Shown: positions 44,435 to 57,966, numbered from the stretch's first letter. The stretch is 64,000 nt of DNA from Liolophura sinensis (GCF_032854445.1 NC_088297.1:25431127-25495126); one strand, 5' to 3'. Numbers and translations: made by a program. The notes: a model not told the origin generated them from the letters alone.

Positions 44435-47400
44435 ACAAATGTTTTTACTCCAACACAAACATGTGGTAAATGCATGTGAATTACGCAGGTTTGTGTCACA
44501 AAATGAAAAAAACACACTTGTGCTGAACTAAAATGAGGAAATTTATGCACATCAACCAAACTTGTGTAGCAACAACAAAAACTACTGTATCTTGCAACAC
44601 ACTGTGTATAAAAGCCAACATGTAGTGTGTTCAGTTCTTTCATCATTTTCACATGTTAATGGAACACAAAATAGAATTGTTCAAATATGACACAAGACTT
44701 TTGATGGAAAGAACACAAGTTTGCGTTCATATAACACAAGTGCTTTTTGTGTGCATCTAACATTTTAAACCGTAAAAACTACACGTATCCGATAAACATC
44801 ATAGTAAGATACAGGCGAATGAGCAAATAGGTAACTCTTTTAAAAGAAAATTCAGCTTTGATAATCAAAGATCCTTACATCAGCTGGAAAAAGAATAAAC
44901 TGCTTACATTAATTTCAGACTGGGGAGTTATGATAAGAACGGGTCTGTTAATATACAGATGCACCAGTATGTCGCCTTGGGCGCGAGTTTGTAGCTCTGA
45001 ATCTGTATGTACCATTGGTGAATGAAGCAGCGAAAATAAAGATATCTTACTGAAATCACGTATATATGTATGTATAGAGATATATATATATATTTAGCTG
45101 GAGATATGATCTGGCTTGCCATCAGTCAGAGTTTATTGAAGGGTTTCTATCTCTCTTGGGTTTTTTTACACTGGAGTGATGGGAAGGGGCCTACTGGCAT
45201 CAATTTCAGATGCTCCACTTTTCTTGCCACCGCGTCCCTTACTCGTTATTAGTTCCTGCCTTTATCATTCCTCGTAATCAACTCCCACCCCCGCACTGGC
45301 TTCTCCGGGGCACCCCTAACTGCGAACGGAGCAACATCTGTGCTAATGACAAACGCAAGAATCAGTGAATTTACATCTTTCCATGCCGCTTCCTGGGAGT
45401 TCTCGTGACGTCAACGCACAACTCCACCTTCCTTGAATGTTGTCACAGGAGACCTGCGCAGTTCGGTGGGTTGCTATGGTCACCACGCCTACTCAACCAC
45501 TTCCGGCTAATTGTAATCTAGATGTATCATACTCATGTGACATTAAATAACATCCTATGGGTTATCAGCCAAACTGTGGTTTCCAACTTCTCGCTTAATT
45601 TGTGTTGCATCCGTTGGTGATGATGGAGACACTCTGTATTTGCAATAAACTTTTATACCACAAAGGAAAAAGGCGATGAAATCAGTAGAGCGCTGGATTA
45701 ATCTAAACAAATCCAGATGAAGTAAACTTGACAGTCTATTACGCCTCTACGTAACGGCTATTATGTCCCTTTATAACCAAAATCGCGTACATTTCGCCAC
45801 ATGAAATAGACTTTAACTTCTGTTATGAATGGCATAATGTCGAATTTGAATTTAATCATCAAAACAGACATCCATAAACCAGCCATAAATCATAATGAGT
45901 TTTCCAGGCCAATAACTGCAAGGCCAATTCCCACCAACGTTGACTACAACTAAGAAAGAATATCAAGTATAAATTTCAGACTGATTCATGAAAAGAGAAG
46001 CAGTCAACAGTTTTCAACGATGTTGGAAGACGCAAGGAATATTATGTACAAATAAGTCGTTGACGAATGCGATGAACATTTGACCGATTCACCTGAATAT
46101 CTCTTAGTTAGCGAGAACACTCTCATAAACAATGCATCGTCTAGTACTTTTGGAAGTCTTAATTCATACACACACCTTGTCGAATACTGACCTACACAGG
46201 GTTTCAGAACCTTAGCAGAACCAAATGTCAACTGTTTTAATGTTAGGATATTACCATTATATCGTACAACCTCAAACAAATAAAAGGAAAAACCAAGATC
46301 AAGTTTGAGTCACATCCCTACTATAAATTTTGACAATCTGTCCAACCTATGAAGACAATCGGTAAGCAAGAGATCCAGATCAGATTTCAACCACGAAACT
46401 TTCGATTTAGACCGCCAAAATCCCTGAACTAGCTCTGTCTATATTTGCCAACATTAGTGCTATAATCTCTGCAGAATTTAAAAAACACCGATAGAGTAAA
46501 GGTTGATGGATGCGCGAGGCACCAGAGAGGAGGTACAGAGGAGGAGGAGAATCATACCGCCGGACCACATCTGGACTTTATTTGGCCCCTGCCTCATACC
46601 AAATGGTGGTTGTCTCGTTTACTGAGGGAACCCAAGTCGTATGTTACCCAGTCAAGAATTCGTCAGCCTGTCAGTCGACTTCACCGTATCTCTCCAAAAT
46701 CGACTGTTAACCCAAGCCATGCCGAGTCTATCATTTTAACTTGTTCCTGTCGGGTTTACGCCCCCTGTAGGTTTCAGTCATAGGTCACCATTTTGTTTCT
46801 ACACCTACATTACCACCGTCTGTATACCCACAGACTGTTCTAGTCTCTTTATCCCACCTTTTTTTTATAACACCCCCACACCTTTTGATCTACCTTTTCA
46901 CACATGGTTTAGTGCTTCCATTTGTGTTCATAACGCTTTTACAAGCGTTTTTCAACCAGTAAGCATTTCCACATGCTTCTAAATTCTCCTTGTTTACATC
47001 TGGCACAGCTGAGACGGCGAAAGAGTCAACGTAACTGTATTAGTGCTGGCATATGATGTAATTCGACGTAACAACATCAAAACATCGATGTAAATATACG
47101 GCAGTTGCCGAAACCACAGTCCGTTTCAGTGGAATGGACTTTGGCATGTGTCTTACACAGCTGATCAGAAATGCTGACGCAAACCACATCCTGCATTGGC
47201 GTGTACATCTATCACCCTTGTTGCGGGCATTCTACGGCGTCAGACAGAACATCTTGGTTCGTTAACTCTGAAGCCCTTCTTGTCCCCACGGAACTTCAAA
47301 AGCGTTGCATTCTAACGTAGACGTGAAACACTTCAGGTGGAAATGTGTGTTTGTTTATATAGGACCCTTCCAGAATGTTTTGAAAAGATTATATCTTTCG

Positions 47401-49250
47401 TGATGGTTCTACATATACGGTCACCGGAATAACAACTATAGCCGCTTTCGGCAATTCCCATGTCTACATTTGTCTAGAAATAGTCTAGAAAATTGTCAAA
47501 TAATTATAAATACCACTTAAAAACAACTGTTAAATGTTGTGCGTGTTTTGTGCACAGTGCGTACTTTATGTGCTGTGCGTGTTTTGTGCGAGGGAAGAAG
47601 AACATCACGAAATATTCACTGACTTACTTTGGCCTTGACACCAGGAGCAGGCGACGTGATTCTGACTCCGTTTTGATACCACAGTAGTAGATGATTTTGT
47701 TTCAGCATTCGATATTTTGTTATGTAACAGTTTAATCGACCATAACATTAAACACCTAGTTTATATACCATTATAATCTGACATAAACGACAAAGGATCC
47801 CACAAATAAAGCCAAAGAACTGTATAGGCCATATTATCTACATATCGTCAGAAATGCGCTGAAACCACAAATGAGGCATCGAATTAAAAATGATATGTAA
47901 CCAGTCGTTCTGTCCAATGGGAGTTCTAAAATTCCTAGCTGAGGTACACTGACAAGAGGCCGGGTTTCATCAGTTACGAGTCGCCATTCGAAAATTATCA
48001 CAATGTCGTCGATCGCTACTCTGGTTTTTACTCTGTACGGTGTACTTTTCGTGTGACAAGAAAGAATCCTAAATATCACATTTACTGTAACAGGAAATAG
48101 AGAAATCCGTCATTTCATCTAACTAGAGTGATAAAATATAAATGACTTGTGACTTAGTATTGTTTCAGCCACATCGTAAAGAGAACACGTTTGAAGCAGG
48201 CGATGGTAAATGGTTTACCGAACACATCCAACATTAAACAAAACCAAACCTACATTTTTAAAACCAGCTAAACAATTTAAACCAAAGAAGAAAACAGGCA
48301 AATGACGTGTAAATAAGGAATAACGCATCACCGGAAACGATAGTGTAAATATGGAGTAGGCAGAGTAAAACGAATATCGGCGAAGTCTACAAATACAATT
48401 AGAATATGTTTGATGTCTCGGATATCACTTAAAAAATCACATGAAAGACACTGTGGGACTACATATGTCCCATCGAGGATAAAACTATGTGTTAAGCAAG
48501 AATGCCAGCTTGGGTGAGATATGTGACATAATTTTCCTACAATTCTCTGAAATAACGAAAATCTTTAATTTCTGGCGGAAAGTGAAAGCAGAAAGAACAT
48601 CTAGGATCAAAGAAATAAAAATAATATTTGGAAAATGTTATGAATTCCATAGGGTCAGGTCAGCCAACTTCGGACGCTCGGCGAGCTTTGGACACTTCGT
48701 ATATTTGACGAACTGTTTCCTTATAAAATAGGTATTCCTGACTGAAATTCCGTGATCTTTGTCATTTATACATTGGAATAATAACAATGCACACAGGCTG
48801 TACAATATTTTATACTATGACGAAACATGAAACATTTCCACGTAGGACGCTGGGCAGAATGACAACAAAATATAGGGGACCTGTGAGTGACTGGTTTAAC
48901 GCGTGCCGCTACCCGTATGTGAGTGACGGGTTTAATGTGTGCCGCTACCCGCATGTAACAACACCGATGTACAGCCGCAGGGGTATAGATGACAATGACT
49001 GACAAGGTGCAGTGGAATATAGCAGAAGTGATGAGCACTACAAATAACATAGAAATACTTACACGAATGGAGAATGCCAGAGAAATATGACACCAACCCA
49101 CAGAATTGTACACCCATTCAGCAGTAACATTGTGTCGACTTGTAATGGTAGTGATGGTGTAGCTTGCACACCGTGTGTTGATTGGAAAAACCCGGGGCTG
49201 TGGGGAGGCTTGCCTAATTGTTACCACAAGGAGGCTTCTTAGTCCGAGGT
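44435..49250. other. long unique non-coding stretch
   Basis: No gene is supported. Minus-strand frames of 91 codons (46004-46279) and 153 codons (48766-49227) have protein-like stretches but no splice or start support. A 37-bp direct duplication lies at about 48890-48960 (GCCGCTACCCG twice). A short TA run is at 45080-45095. Confidence 0.35.
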
Positions 49251-49829
49251 TCTTAGCCTCTTAGCTTACATCTGGGTAGGGCAGTTTCTTTCTCTCTCTC
49301 TCTCTCTCGGGCTAGCGGGCTATTAAATCTCCCCGGTCCGAGGAACTTCGTTCGCCAAATTTTCATCCACAGCCGATCAAGAAGCAGGGTGAAAAATACC
49401 GCCCACCACCTAAAAAAACCTCTTTTTTTGGTTCCTAGAAACTACGGACGACTAAGTTTTACCAAGTCTTGACAGGAACGATAATCTGTGGCGAAATCTG
49501 TGGGAAGTGGATCTCTTCAGTCCGATTCGCTCTCATTGGCCGCTTCGCAGTTTACGTGTGTGTGTATTTTCTTGGCTAGATCTTCTCAAATCATCCGGGG
49601 TTACTACTTCTTCTACTACTACTATCTACTATAACTCTACTCGCTTTTACAAACTCACGTAGAGAGCTGAGAATTGCTCAACGCACGTCGACAGAGGGCG
49701 TGTTGCGTTCTGTTGGGAGGGTGACGACGGGCAATGGTCTACCGCTCGTTATGCGGCTAACATCGACAACGGCGCAAAAGAAATACTGACAATTTACAAG
49801 CTGTACCCTCGAACATACTAATTACCCTC
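49251..49829. other. unique stretch with a (TC)n run
   Basis: A (TC)n run lies at about 49287-49308, followed by a GC-richer segment without repeats. No gene or RNA is seen. Confidence 0.4.
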
Positions 49830-50340
49830 TCCACGTTAATGTGAACTACGGATACAGAGCTGAGTGTAGGCATCCAGGAGCCGGGCTTATACTAGCAGAA
49901 CCAACAGGATGGGTCGGTTATGCTGTCCTGGTTGTGATGACTGAATTTATAATTCTAGGACCCTAATAATTAGCGATTAACGTCCTGGGAGCAAATCGTG
50001 GCTCCATGCGCACTCTCCACTCACTTGCTTTTATGCGCAATTAAGGAGGGTAAAAGCAAACAGCGATCGGAAACCAGCCCGGAATGTACTCTTTAATATA
50101 TCATATCGCTCTGGATGGTTCCCGGTGATGTGAATTTTGGTGGGAAACCCGTCGAGTTAGTGAACCATTTCCTGAACCAGGAAGCGTTATCAAGTCGCGG
50201 GAACATGCAGGGTCCGCTTGTCTTATCTCTTACATCTCGTCTTTGCCCTGTTAATTTGATCGCCTCTGACAGCCCCCGTTTAACCATCCAGTCGGATTGC
50301 GGTCGTTATATGCATCGTCACTGAGACGGAGGCAAACGTG
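49830..50340. promoter_or_regulatory. candidate conserved regulatory element
   Basis: Repeat-free, compositionally balanced sequence with homeodomain-like cores (CCTAATAATTAGCGATTAAC, TGCGCAATTAAGG) and a palindromic TTCCTGAACCAGGAA. Both strands are open for about 65 codons in 50093-50324, but neither frame has splice support. I interpret it as possible conserved non-coding DNA; a coding exon is an alternative (plus frame from an ATG at 50115). Confidence 0.2.
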
Positions 50341-51544
50341 CAGATGTGCTTAATCCCTCAGATTAAATCAGGATCCGTTCTTTACGTGCCTTTAAGGCCG
50401 TGAAATAAATTCACATACAGTTGATAGTTTATTCCAAAACTTTTGCGCTTTAAATACAATTATTTATTCATTCAATTTTTTTTTTGTTTAACGCTATTTC
50501 CATGAATTCTTCACTATTGCGTTGGAAAAAACAGAATCACAAGTGTTAAGAGAATGTGAACTCCTTTTTGAAAACATTATAACCAATTTACTTGGTATCA
50601 TTCGTCCTTTCATCGTGCAGTGCAGTGGTAATATCAAGATTACTTGTTTTCCCTCTTCTGTAACCTCTGCACTAAAAGGCTATAAAGTCGGGTCAGTGAT
50701 GCCGATCTGTCTGGTTCGAAATGCTTGTGGCGTCATTCAGTCAAAATTAGGGTCTTTTTTTCATGATATCTGCCATTTTTAACTCTACATCACGATTACC
50801 TCAAGAACACGTCAAAAAGGTGGAACTGACCGGAAATTACAAGATTCTTTTTATACTGTGCTCAAGATTATTTCGCGCCTTTCTACTTGGCCTTTCAGAG
50901 GAAAAACCGTGGAGGACTACTCTGGGTTCGAACCCACGATGTCCGATGTGTTGTAGTATTAATATTATTCTCAATAAGAATTCTGAATCAACGGGAAATA
51001 ATATGCAGCAAAATTAATGGAATTTAGGAATATTTAAGAATACTCTTTTATTCCTCTCAGATAAACCGATCAAATGGTTTTTAAAGCAAGTCAACCTTAT
51101 CTACCTCCATATCAGGAGAGGTTATTCCCTGTAACCTATTTAGTTTAGTTGGCCACTGAGGAGACGGCGCCATCTTTTTCAGTCCCTAGTCTAACGATAC
51201 ATACCTATTTATTCTCGTTAATGTACAACTGACCGATACTAATAGGCACAGGTCGGTCAACTATGAATATACATAGGATTCGGCTGACTCATCTGTTAAT
51301 TTACCCGGTTTTATATTTATATAGAAACCTGGAGTTGTTATTTGCTGTGATTTCTCGTGAGACTAGGGTAAAATCTCGCGCGAACCGTCCACCCCAGAGA
51401 GAAAATCAAGGTCGATATATTCAGGATGGAGATAGACGTGTTTCCAACGATTGTGCTTACTGATCTGAGACGTCCATTTTGGTTGACGTCTGGCATATGA
51501 ATGTCTGTTTCTACACATAAATCGTTTTTTGCAGATGCTCTGCA
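50341..51544. other. unique stretch with weak frames
   Basis: An 86-codon plus frame (50522-50782) begins with TTG rather than ATG and has no motif. A palindromic tRNA-like word (TGGGTTCGAACCCA) occurs at 50926-50939, but no T-arm, anticodon arm or acceptor stem can be built around it. No gene is called. Confidence 0.35.
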
Positions 51545-51868
51545 CAGAACTGGTAATCTGTGACATTCGAATACTGATATGGAGTCTAATACCGTGTTTC
51601 GTAAAGTTTCAAAACCAAACAGTAGATTTTATACAACAGTATACGAATGTCTGTTTCGACGTCTGGTTTCATTGCCAGGTTTATGACGTGTGTGCAGTTC
51701 TCCGGACAGAACTGGTAATCTGTGACATTCGAATACTGACATGGAGTCTAATACCGTATTTCGTAAAGTTTCAAAACCAAACAGTAGATTTTATACAACA
51801 GTATACGAATGTCTGTTTCGACGTCTGGTTTCATTGCCAGGTTTATGACGTGTGTGCAGTTCTCAGCA
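51545..51868 (+). repeat. 162-bp tandem duplication
   Basis: Two almost identical 162-bp copies (51545-51706 and 51707-51868) start CAGAACTGGTAATCTGTGAC. As 162 is a multiple of three, the 138-codon open frame across them shows a 54-residue duplicated peptide. Only a few substitutions separate the copies, so the duplication is recent. I see no reason to call it coding. Confidence 0.95.
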
Positions 51869-52389
51869 CAGTGACTTTGCATCGATTGCTTTGGTACATG
51901 TTTGGTGAACTGCTTCGTGGGCCTATATTCAGGAACACGGAATAGGTGCTCTGATATGAAATGATCCGTTTATGCTGCCGAAAATCGAAAACTGTACTTT
52001 ACGTAAGTAGTTTAACTAAGGCTATATATCTGGGCGCGTTTATTTGGAGAAGGAGAGATGATGTCTAAAATATAAAGTAAAGGTATTTTCAAGCGTCTAT
52101 TTTTCATTTGATAATTTCCTCATCATGAATCATTCCTTTTCCTAAATTAAGTGGCTGTAAATTTACTCCACCCGTTGTGTGTGACGAAGGTGCTAATTAT
52201 CCCAGATTTGATGCAGTTGTAAAAATTACCTGACGTTTACATCGTGTTTTTCTTGCTCTATGCTTACCTAAGTCCTATAAATCCTACATTTTACCGGCAA
52301 AAACCTGGTTCCTATTACAGTTACTGACAAAGCCATAATTTCTTAACTTTATTTTTAGCCAAGTCCGGTATAAATTAATGAGCAGATGA
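51869..52389. other. unique stretch
   Basis: Nothing recognised beyond a TATAAA-like word at about 52370. Confidence 0.4.
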
Positions 52390-52576
52390 ATGCCAAGGAA
52401 ACAAAAAACTGGCATTTATTGCGATGTATTTAGCGCGCTAAGCGATGTAGATTTACTTGACGTCGCGTCAGCTTGTGCCTTCACACATCTGGTCGCTGAG
52501 TTATGTCGTGTTGTCAGAAAGTTCTTACCACTTCAAGTTTCCGTTGAAGATGACATGCAGACAAATGAAAGGCGAG
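52390..52576 (+). CDS. weak candidate exon, unknown protein
   Basis: An ATG opens 62 codons with helix-like content (SALSDVDLLDVASACAF) and ends at a possible donor, CGAG/GTTAGT, before an in-frame TAG. The initiation context (GATGAATGC) is poor and no further exon is found. Confidence 0.18.
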
Positions 52577-52678
52577 GTTAGTCGAATCAAAATCAGGGAC
52601 GATTCTGTGATAACTGACGTCAGGCGTCTTCAGTCATTATTTAATTAAATAATGTATCCATATGATATCTCATATCTT

Positions 52679-52789
52679 GTGACGGTCTGGCAGCAACACA
52701 CGGATGGTCGTGAATTTCCAACCACCATAATGCTGGCCACTGTCATATAAGTTATATATTCTTCAGTACGGCGTAAAACACTAATCATA

Positions 52790-52828
<39 letters not shown>

Positions 52829-52830
52829 AT
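52679..52830 (+). mobile_element. SINE-A 3' half with long (AAAT)n tail
   Basis: Starts GTGACGGTCTGGCAGCAAC, contains GGATGGTCGTGAATTTCC, CCACCATAATGCTGGCC and TTCAGTACGGCGTAAAAC, and ends in about 40 bases of AAAT. Confidence 0.85.
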
Positions 52831-54208
52831 CAAAGATGATATGAAAAATGATATAAATACCGCACATGTGGGTCATAGTTTCTATTTCATGTCAGTTCGA
52901 CCATATTGATAATGGGAAGCAGGTCGTTGGTAGTAGGCTAAAAGGCGATTGCAGTTTCAATCCTAGTTTTCCTATTCTCTAGCTCCTAGAGAATTTGTAG
53001 ATTCAGCCGCTCTCACCGCAAACGCAGTCTTGGTCACTGTAAGCCGTGGCCATTGTTCGTGTAGCCGATTGCGAAGTCTTCCGACCATACGGAATTATCA
53101 ACTCTGTACGTCCCAGGTGGGAAAGTTCGTCAATAACATGCCAAAGGTCATTGGTTTACCACGGGCACTGCGTTTTTCTGGCCATACCACCCATGAAGAT
53201 CGTACAAGCTAGACATTCTTGATTATAACATTCAACCACAATCAAATAAATACGTAAATCCCGAAAACGAAACCTTCTCACACCCTTCTCAAGCCGCAAT
53301 AGCTAACTTACACTAACGACTATAGCTCAACATACACGACCTTACTAACATACGTTTTAATAGCCCCAAACGTGGACTTTTTTGTACATTTTGTGCGACA
53401 CAACTCAGTGTTGAATCCGGATGGCTCGCTAACCTTATCCTAGACCAGTGGCGCCTTAAGAATAGCAACTAACAACCCTGCATTTCTTTGTTTACCTAAT
53501 TCTGCTTAAGCCATGGTGGTAAGGGGCGTCTGATTTCTACCACACTTAAGAATTTATTTGAACAGTTAGAATAAAAACCTAACTGGGGTACATTGACAAC
53601 AAGCGGTATATCACCGGTTACATGTGACCATTTGCCAGCTTTCACACTGCCGTCAATGCTCCGGTTTTACTCTCTACGCTGCAGTGTTTTTGTCTTATGA
53701 CTCACATTGAGGTTTACATGTAGGCTTATTCTTGACAAACTGTCAACCTGCATAATAACAATTAATACATTCATGGCCTTAAAAATGTGTCACCAAGCCT
53801 GCAGTCTGGGTGGCAACTGAATGCCCGAAAAACGGAATCTCTGTACGAGTTGGTTATGGCGTCAGAGAAATGGTTGGAGGGCGAAGAGCGGTAAGGGGAG
53901 GGTGGGGGCAGTTAGCAAACAGCTTTCAGTCTGAACAAACTACATACAACCCCAAGAGAACGTTTGTATTATTAATATGAGTTTGTGAGAGAATATGGAA
54001 TTAATTAAGTGGAAATTCGTATGGATATTGACATCAGGGAAGCTTGGAGAGGTCATAGGGTGAAATTAATATGAATGGTAAGGCGGGTGTCAGAATCACA
54101 CTGGGTCATTTGGTGCTGAAAAGCTTGGTTCATTTGTCACTTTACACCAAGAGGTAGGCTCAGTGGAGAGACGGAAATGACAAAACCATTTCAAAATAAC
54201 CGAAAACA
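52831..54208. other. unique stretch with a SINE-C scrap
   Basis: A remnant similar to SINE-C is at about 53035-53190. The rest is unique with no gene seen. Confidence 0.4.
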
Positions 54209-57200
54209 GAAACAGTAAATAAAGCTGTTGCTCACAGCCCGCGTTGGTGTGACAGAGACAGTAAATGAAGCTGTTACTGCGAGCTCGCGTTGCTGTGATA
54301 GACACAGTAAATAAAGCTGTTACTGCGAGCCCGCGATGGTGTGACAGAGACACTAAATGAAGCTGTTACTGCGAGCTCGCGTTGCTGTGATAGACACAGT
54401 AAATAAAGCTGTTACTGCGAGCCCGAGATGGTGTGACAGAGACAGTAAATGAAGCTATTACTCCCAGCCCGCGTTAGTGTGACAGAGACAGTAAATAAAG
54501 CTGTTGCTCCCAGCCCAAAAAGGTGTGACAGAACAGTAAATGAAGCTGTTACTACCAGTCCGTGTTGGTATGACAGAGACAGTAAATAAAGCTGTTACTC
54601 CCAGCACGCGTTGGTGTCACAGAGACAATAAAAAAAGCCGTCACTCCCAGTCCGCGTTGGTGTGACAGAGACAGTAAATAAAGCTGTTACTCCTAGTCCG
54701 CGTTGGTGTGACAGAGACAGTAAATGAAGCTGTTGCTCCAAGCCCATGTTGGTGTGACAGAGACAGTAAATAAAGCTGTTACTGCCAGTCCGCGATGATA
54801 TGAGAGAAAGCTGTTGCTCTCATCCTGCGTTGATGTGCCAGAACAGGAATAAAGCTGTTACTCCCAGTCCGCATTAATGTGACCGAGACTGTAAATAAAG
54901 CTGATACGGCGAGCCCGCGTTGGTATGACAGAGACAGTAAATAAAGCTGTTACTGCGAGTCCGCGTTGGTGTGACAGAGAGTATACATAAAGCTGTTGCT
55001 CCCAGCCCGCGTTGGTGTGACACAGACAGTAAATGAAGCTGTTACTGCAAGTCCGCGTTGGTGTGACGGAAATAGTTAATAAAGCTGTCACTCCCATCCT
55101 GCGTTGATGTGACAGAGACTGTAAATAAAGCTGTTTCTGCGAGCCCGCGTTGGTGTGACAGAGACAGTAAATGAAGCTAATGCACCCAGCCCACGAAGGT
55201 GTGACAGAACAGTAAATAAAGCTGTTACTGCGAGTCCGTGTTGGTGTGACAGAGACGTAAATGAAGCTGTTGCTCCCAGCCCACGCTGGTGTGACAGAGA
55301 CAGTAAATAAAGCTGTTACTACCAGCCCTCGATGGTGTGACAGAGACAGTAATTGAAGCTCTTGCTCCCAGCTCACGTTGGTGTGACAGAAAAGTAAATA
55401 AAGTTGTTACTGCTAGTCCGCGTTGGTATGAGAGATAGCTGTTGCTCTCATCCTGCGTTGATGTGCCAGAACAGGAATAAAGCTGTTACTCCCAGTCCGC
55501 ATTAATATGACAGGAATAGTAAATAAAGCTGTTACTGCGAGTCCGCGTTGGTGTGACCAAGACTGTAAATAAAGCTGTTGCTCCCAGTCCGCGTTGGTGT
55601 GACACAGACAGTAAATGAAGCTGTTACTGCGAGCCCGCGATGGTGTGACAGAGACAGTAACTGAAGTTGTTGCTCCCAGCCCACGTTGGTGTGACAGAAC
55701 AGTAAATAAAGTTGTTACTGCGAGCCTGCGTTGGTGTGACAGAGACAGTAAATGAAGCTAATGCTCCCAGCCCACGAAGGTGTGACAGAACAGTAAATAA
55801 AACTGTTACTGCCAGTCCGTATTGGTATGACAGAGGCAGTAAATAAAGCTGTTACTCCCAGCACGCGTTGGTGTTATAGAGACAGTAAATGAAGCTGTTG
55901 CTCCCAGTCCACACTAATGTGACAGAACTGTAAATAAATCTGTTACTCCCATCCCGTGTTGGTGTGACAGAGACAGTAAATAAAGCTGTTACTCCCAGTC
56001 CGCGTTGGTGTTACAGAGACAGTAAATAAAGCTGTTACTCCCAGCACGTGTTGGTGTTACAGAGACAGTAAATAAAGCTGTTACTCCCAGCACGTGTTGG
56101 TGTTACAGAGACAGTAAATGAAGCTGTTGCTCCCAGTCCACACTTGTGTGACAGAACAGTAAATAAATCTGTTACTCCCAGCCCGCGTTGGTGTGACAGA
56201 GACAGTAAATAAAGCTGTTACTCCCAGTCCGCGTTGGTGTGACAGAGACAGTAAATGAAGCTGTTACTCCCAGCTCACGTTGGTGTGACAAAACAGTAAA
56301 TAAAGCTGTTACTGGCAGTCCGCGTTGGTATGAGAGAAAGCTGTTGCTCTCATCCTGCGTTGATGTGCCAGAACAGGAATAAAGCTGTTACTACCAGTCC
56401 GCATTAATGTGATAGAAACAGTAATTAAAGCTGTTACTGCGAGTCCGCGTTGGTGTGATCGAGACTGTAAATAAAGCTGTTGCTCCCAGCCCGCGTTGGT
56501 GTGACAGAACAGTAAATGAAGCTGTTACTCCTAGTCCGCGTTGGTGTGACAGAGACAGTAAATGAAGCTGTTGCTCACAGACCGCGTTGGTGTGACCGAG
56601 ACTGTAAATAAAGCTGTTGCACACAGCCCCCGTTGTTGTGATAGAAACAGTAAATAAAGGTGTTACACCCATCCTGCGTTGGTGTGACAGAGACCGTAAA
56701 TAAAGCTGTCACTCCCATCCCGAGTTAGTATGACAGAGAAGTAAATGAAGCTGTAACTGGAAGCCCGCTCTGGTATGACAAAGTAAATAAAGCTGTTGCT
56801 TCCAGCCCGAGTTGATTTGACAGAAATAGTTAATAAAGCTGCCTGTCCCATCCCGCGTTGGTGTGACAGAGACAGTAAATAAGGCTGTTACTGCGAGCCC
56901 GCGTTGTTGTGACAGAGACAGTAAATGAAGCTTTTACTGGGAGCCCGCGTTGTTGTGACATAGACAGTAAATGAAGCTGTTGCTCCCAGTCCGCGTTGGT
57001 GTGACCGAGACTGTAAATAAAGCTGTTGCACACAGCCCCCGTTGTTGTGATAGAAACAGTAAATAAAGGTGTTACACCCATCCTGCGTTGGTGTGACAGA
57101 GACCGTAAATAAAGCTGTTGCTCCCAGCCTGCGTTGATTTGACAGAAATAGTTAATCAAGCTGCTACTCCAATCCCGCGTTGGTGTGACAGAGACAGTAA

Positions 57201-57829
57201 ATAAAGGTGTCACTCCCATTCCGAGTTGGTGTGACAGAGACAGTAAATAAAGCTGTTACTTCCATATTGCGGTGGTGTGACAGAGACAGTAAATAAAGCT
57301 GTCACTCCCATCCTGCGTTGGTGTGACAGAGACAGTAAATGAAGCTGTCACTCCCATCCTGCGTTGGTGTGACAGAGACAGTAAATAAAGCTGTTGCTCC
57401 CAGCCTGCGTTGATTTGACAGAAATAGTTAATCAAGCTGCTACTCCAATCCCGCGTTGGTGTGACAGAGACAGTAAATAAAGCTGTTACTGCCAGTCCGC
57501 GATGATATGAGAGAAAACTGTTGCTCCCATCCTGCGTTAATGTGACAGAACAGGAATAAAGCTGTTACTCCCAGTCCACATTAATGTGACAGAGACAGTA
57601 AATAAAGCTGTTGCTCCCAGCCTGCGTTGATTTGACAGAAATAGTTAATAAAGCTGTTACTCCAATCCCGCGTTGGTGTGACAGAGACAGCAAATAAAGC
57701 TGTTACTGCGAGTCCGCATTAATATGACAGGAACAGTAAATAAAGCTGTTACTGCGAGCCCGCGTTGATGTGACAGAACAGTAAATAAAGCTGTTGCTCT
57801 CCGCCCGCGTTGGTGCGCCGTCACAGGCA
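54209..57829 (+). repeat. 46-bp minisatellite, nearly 80 copies
   Basis: The unit is about 46 bp: GAGACAGTAAATAAAGCTGT, then TACTCCCAGCCCGCGTTGG and TGTGACA. The positions TACT/TGCT, CCCAG/GCGAG and AATAAAG/AATGAAG vary between units. Several irregular units lack parts (for example TGAGAGAAAGCTGTTGCTC). Because 46 is not a multiple of three, long open frames appear only in patches of irregular units, on the minus strand (up to 172 codons). They are not genes. AATAAA occurs in more than half of the units on the plus strand. Confidence 0.97.
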
Positions 57830-57966
57830 TCAAATTACCATTCACCTGGAGAACCCATTTCCTGTAAGAAAGTTCAACCCAATCCAGCTAAATATAAGAA
57901 AGTGTTGTAAGTCAGAAGACGCATTCATGTAAAGAAAAGCAATCAACATTTGCAGGCGCGTAAATT

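Noticed and set aside
46004-46279. 91-codon minus-strand frame with protein-like middle and a donor-like TTCAG/GTGAATC
   Set aside because: No acceptor or second exon could be matched and no family was recognised.
48766-49227. 153-codon minus-strand frame with a hydrophobic stretch
   Set aside because: No recognised motif and no splice or promoter context; it includes a small direct duplication. Kept only as an unannotated frame.
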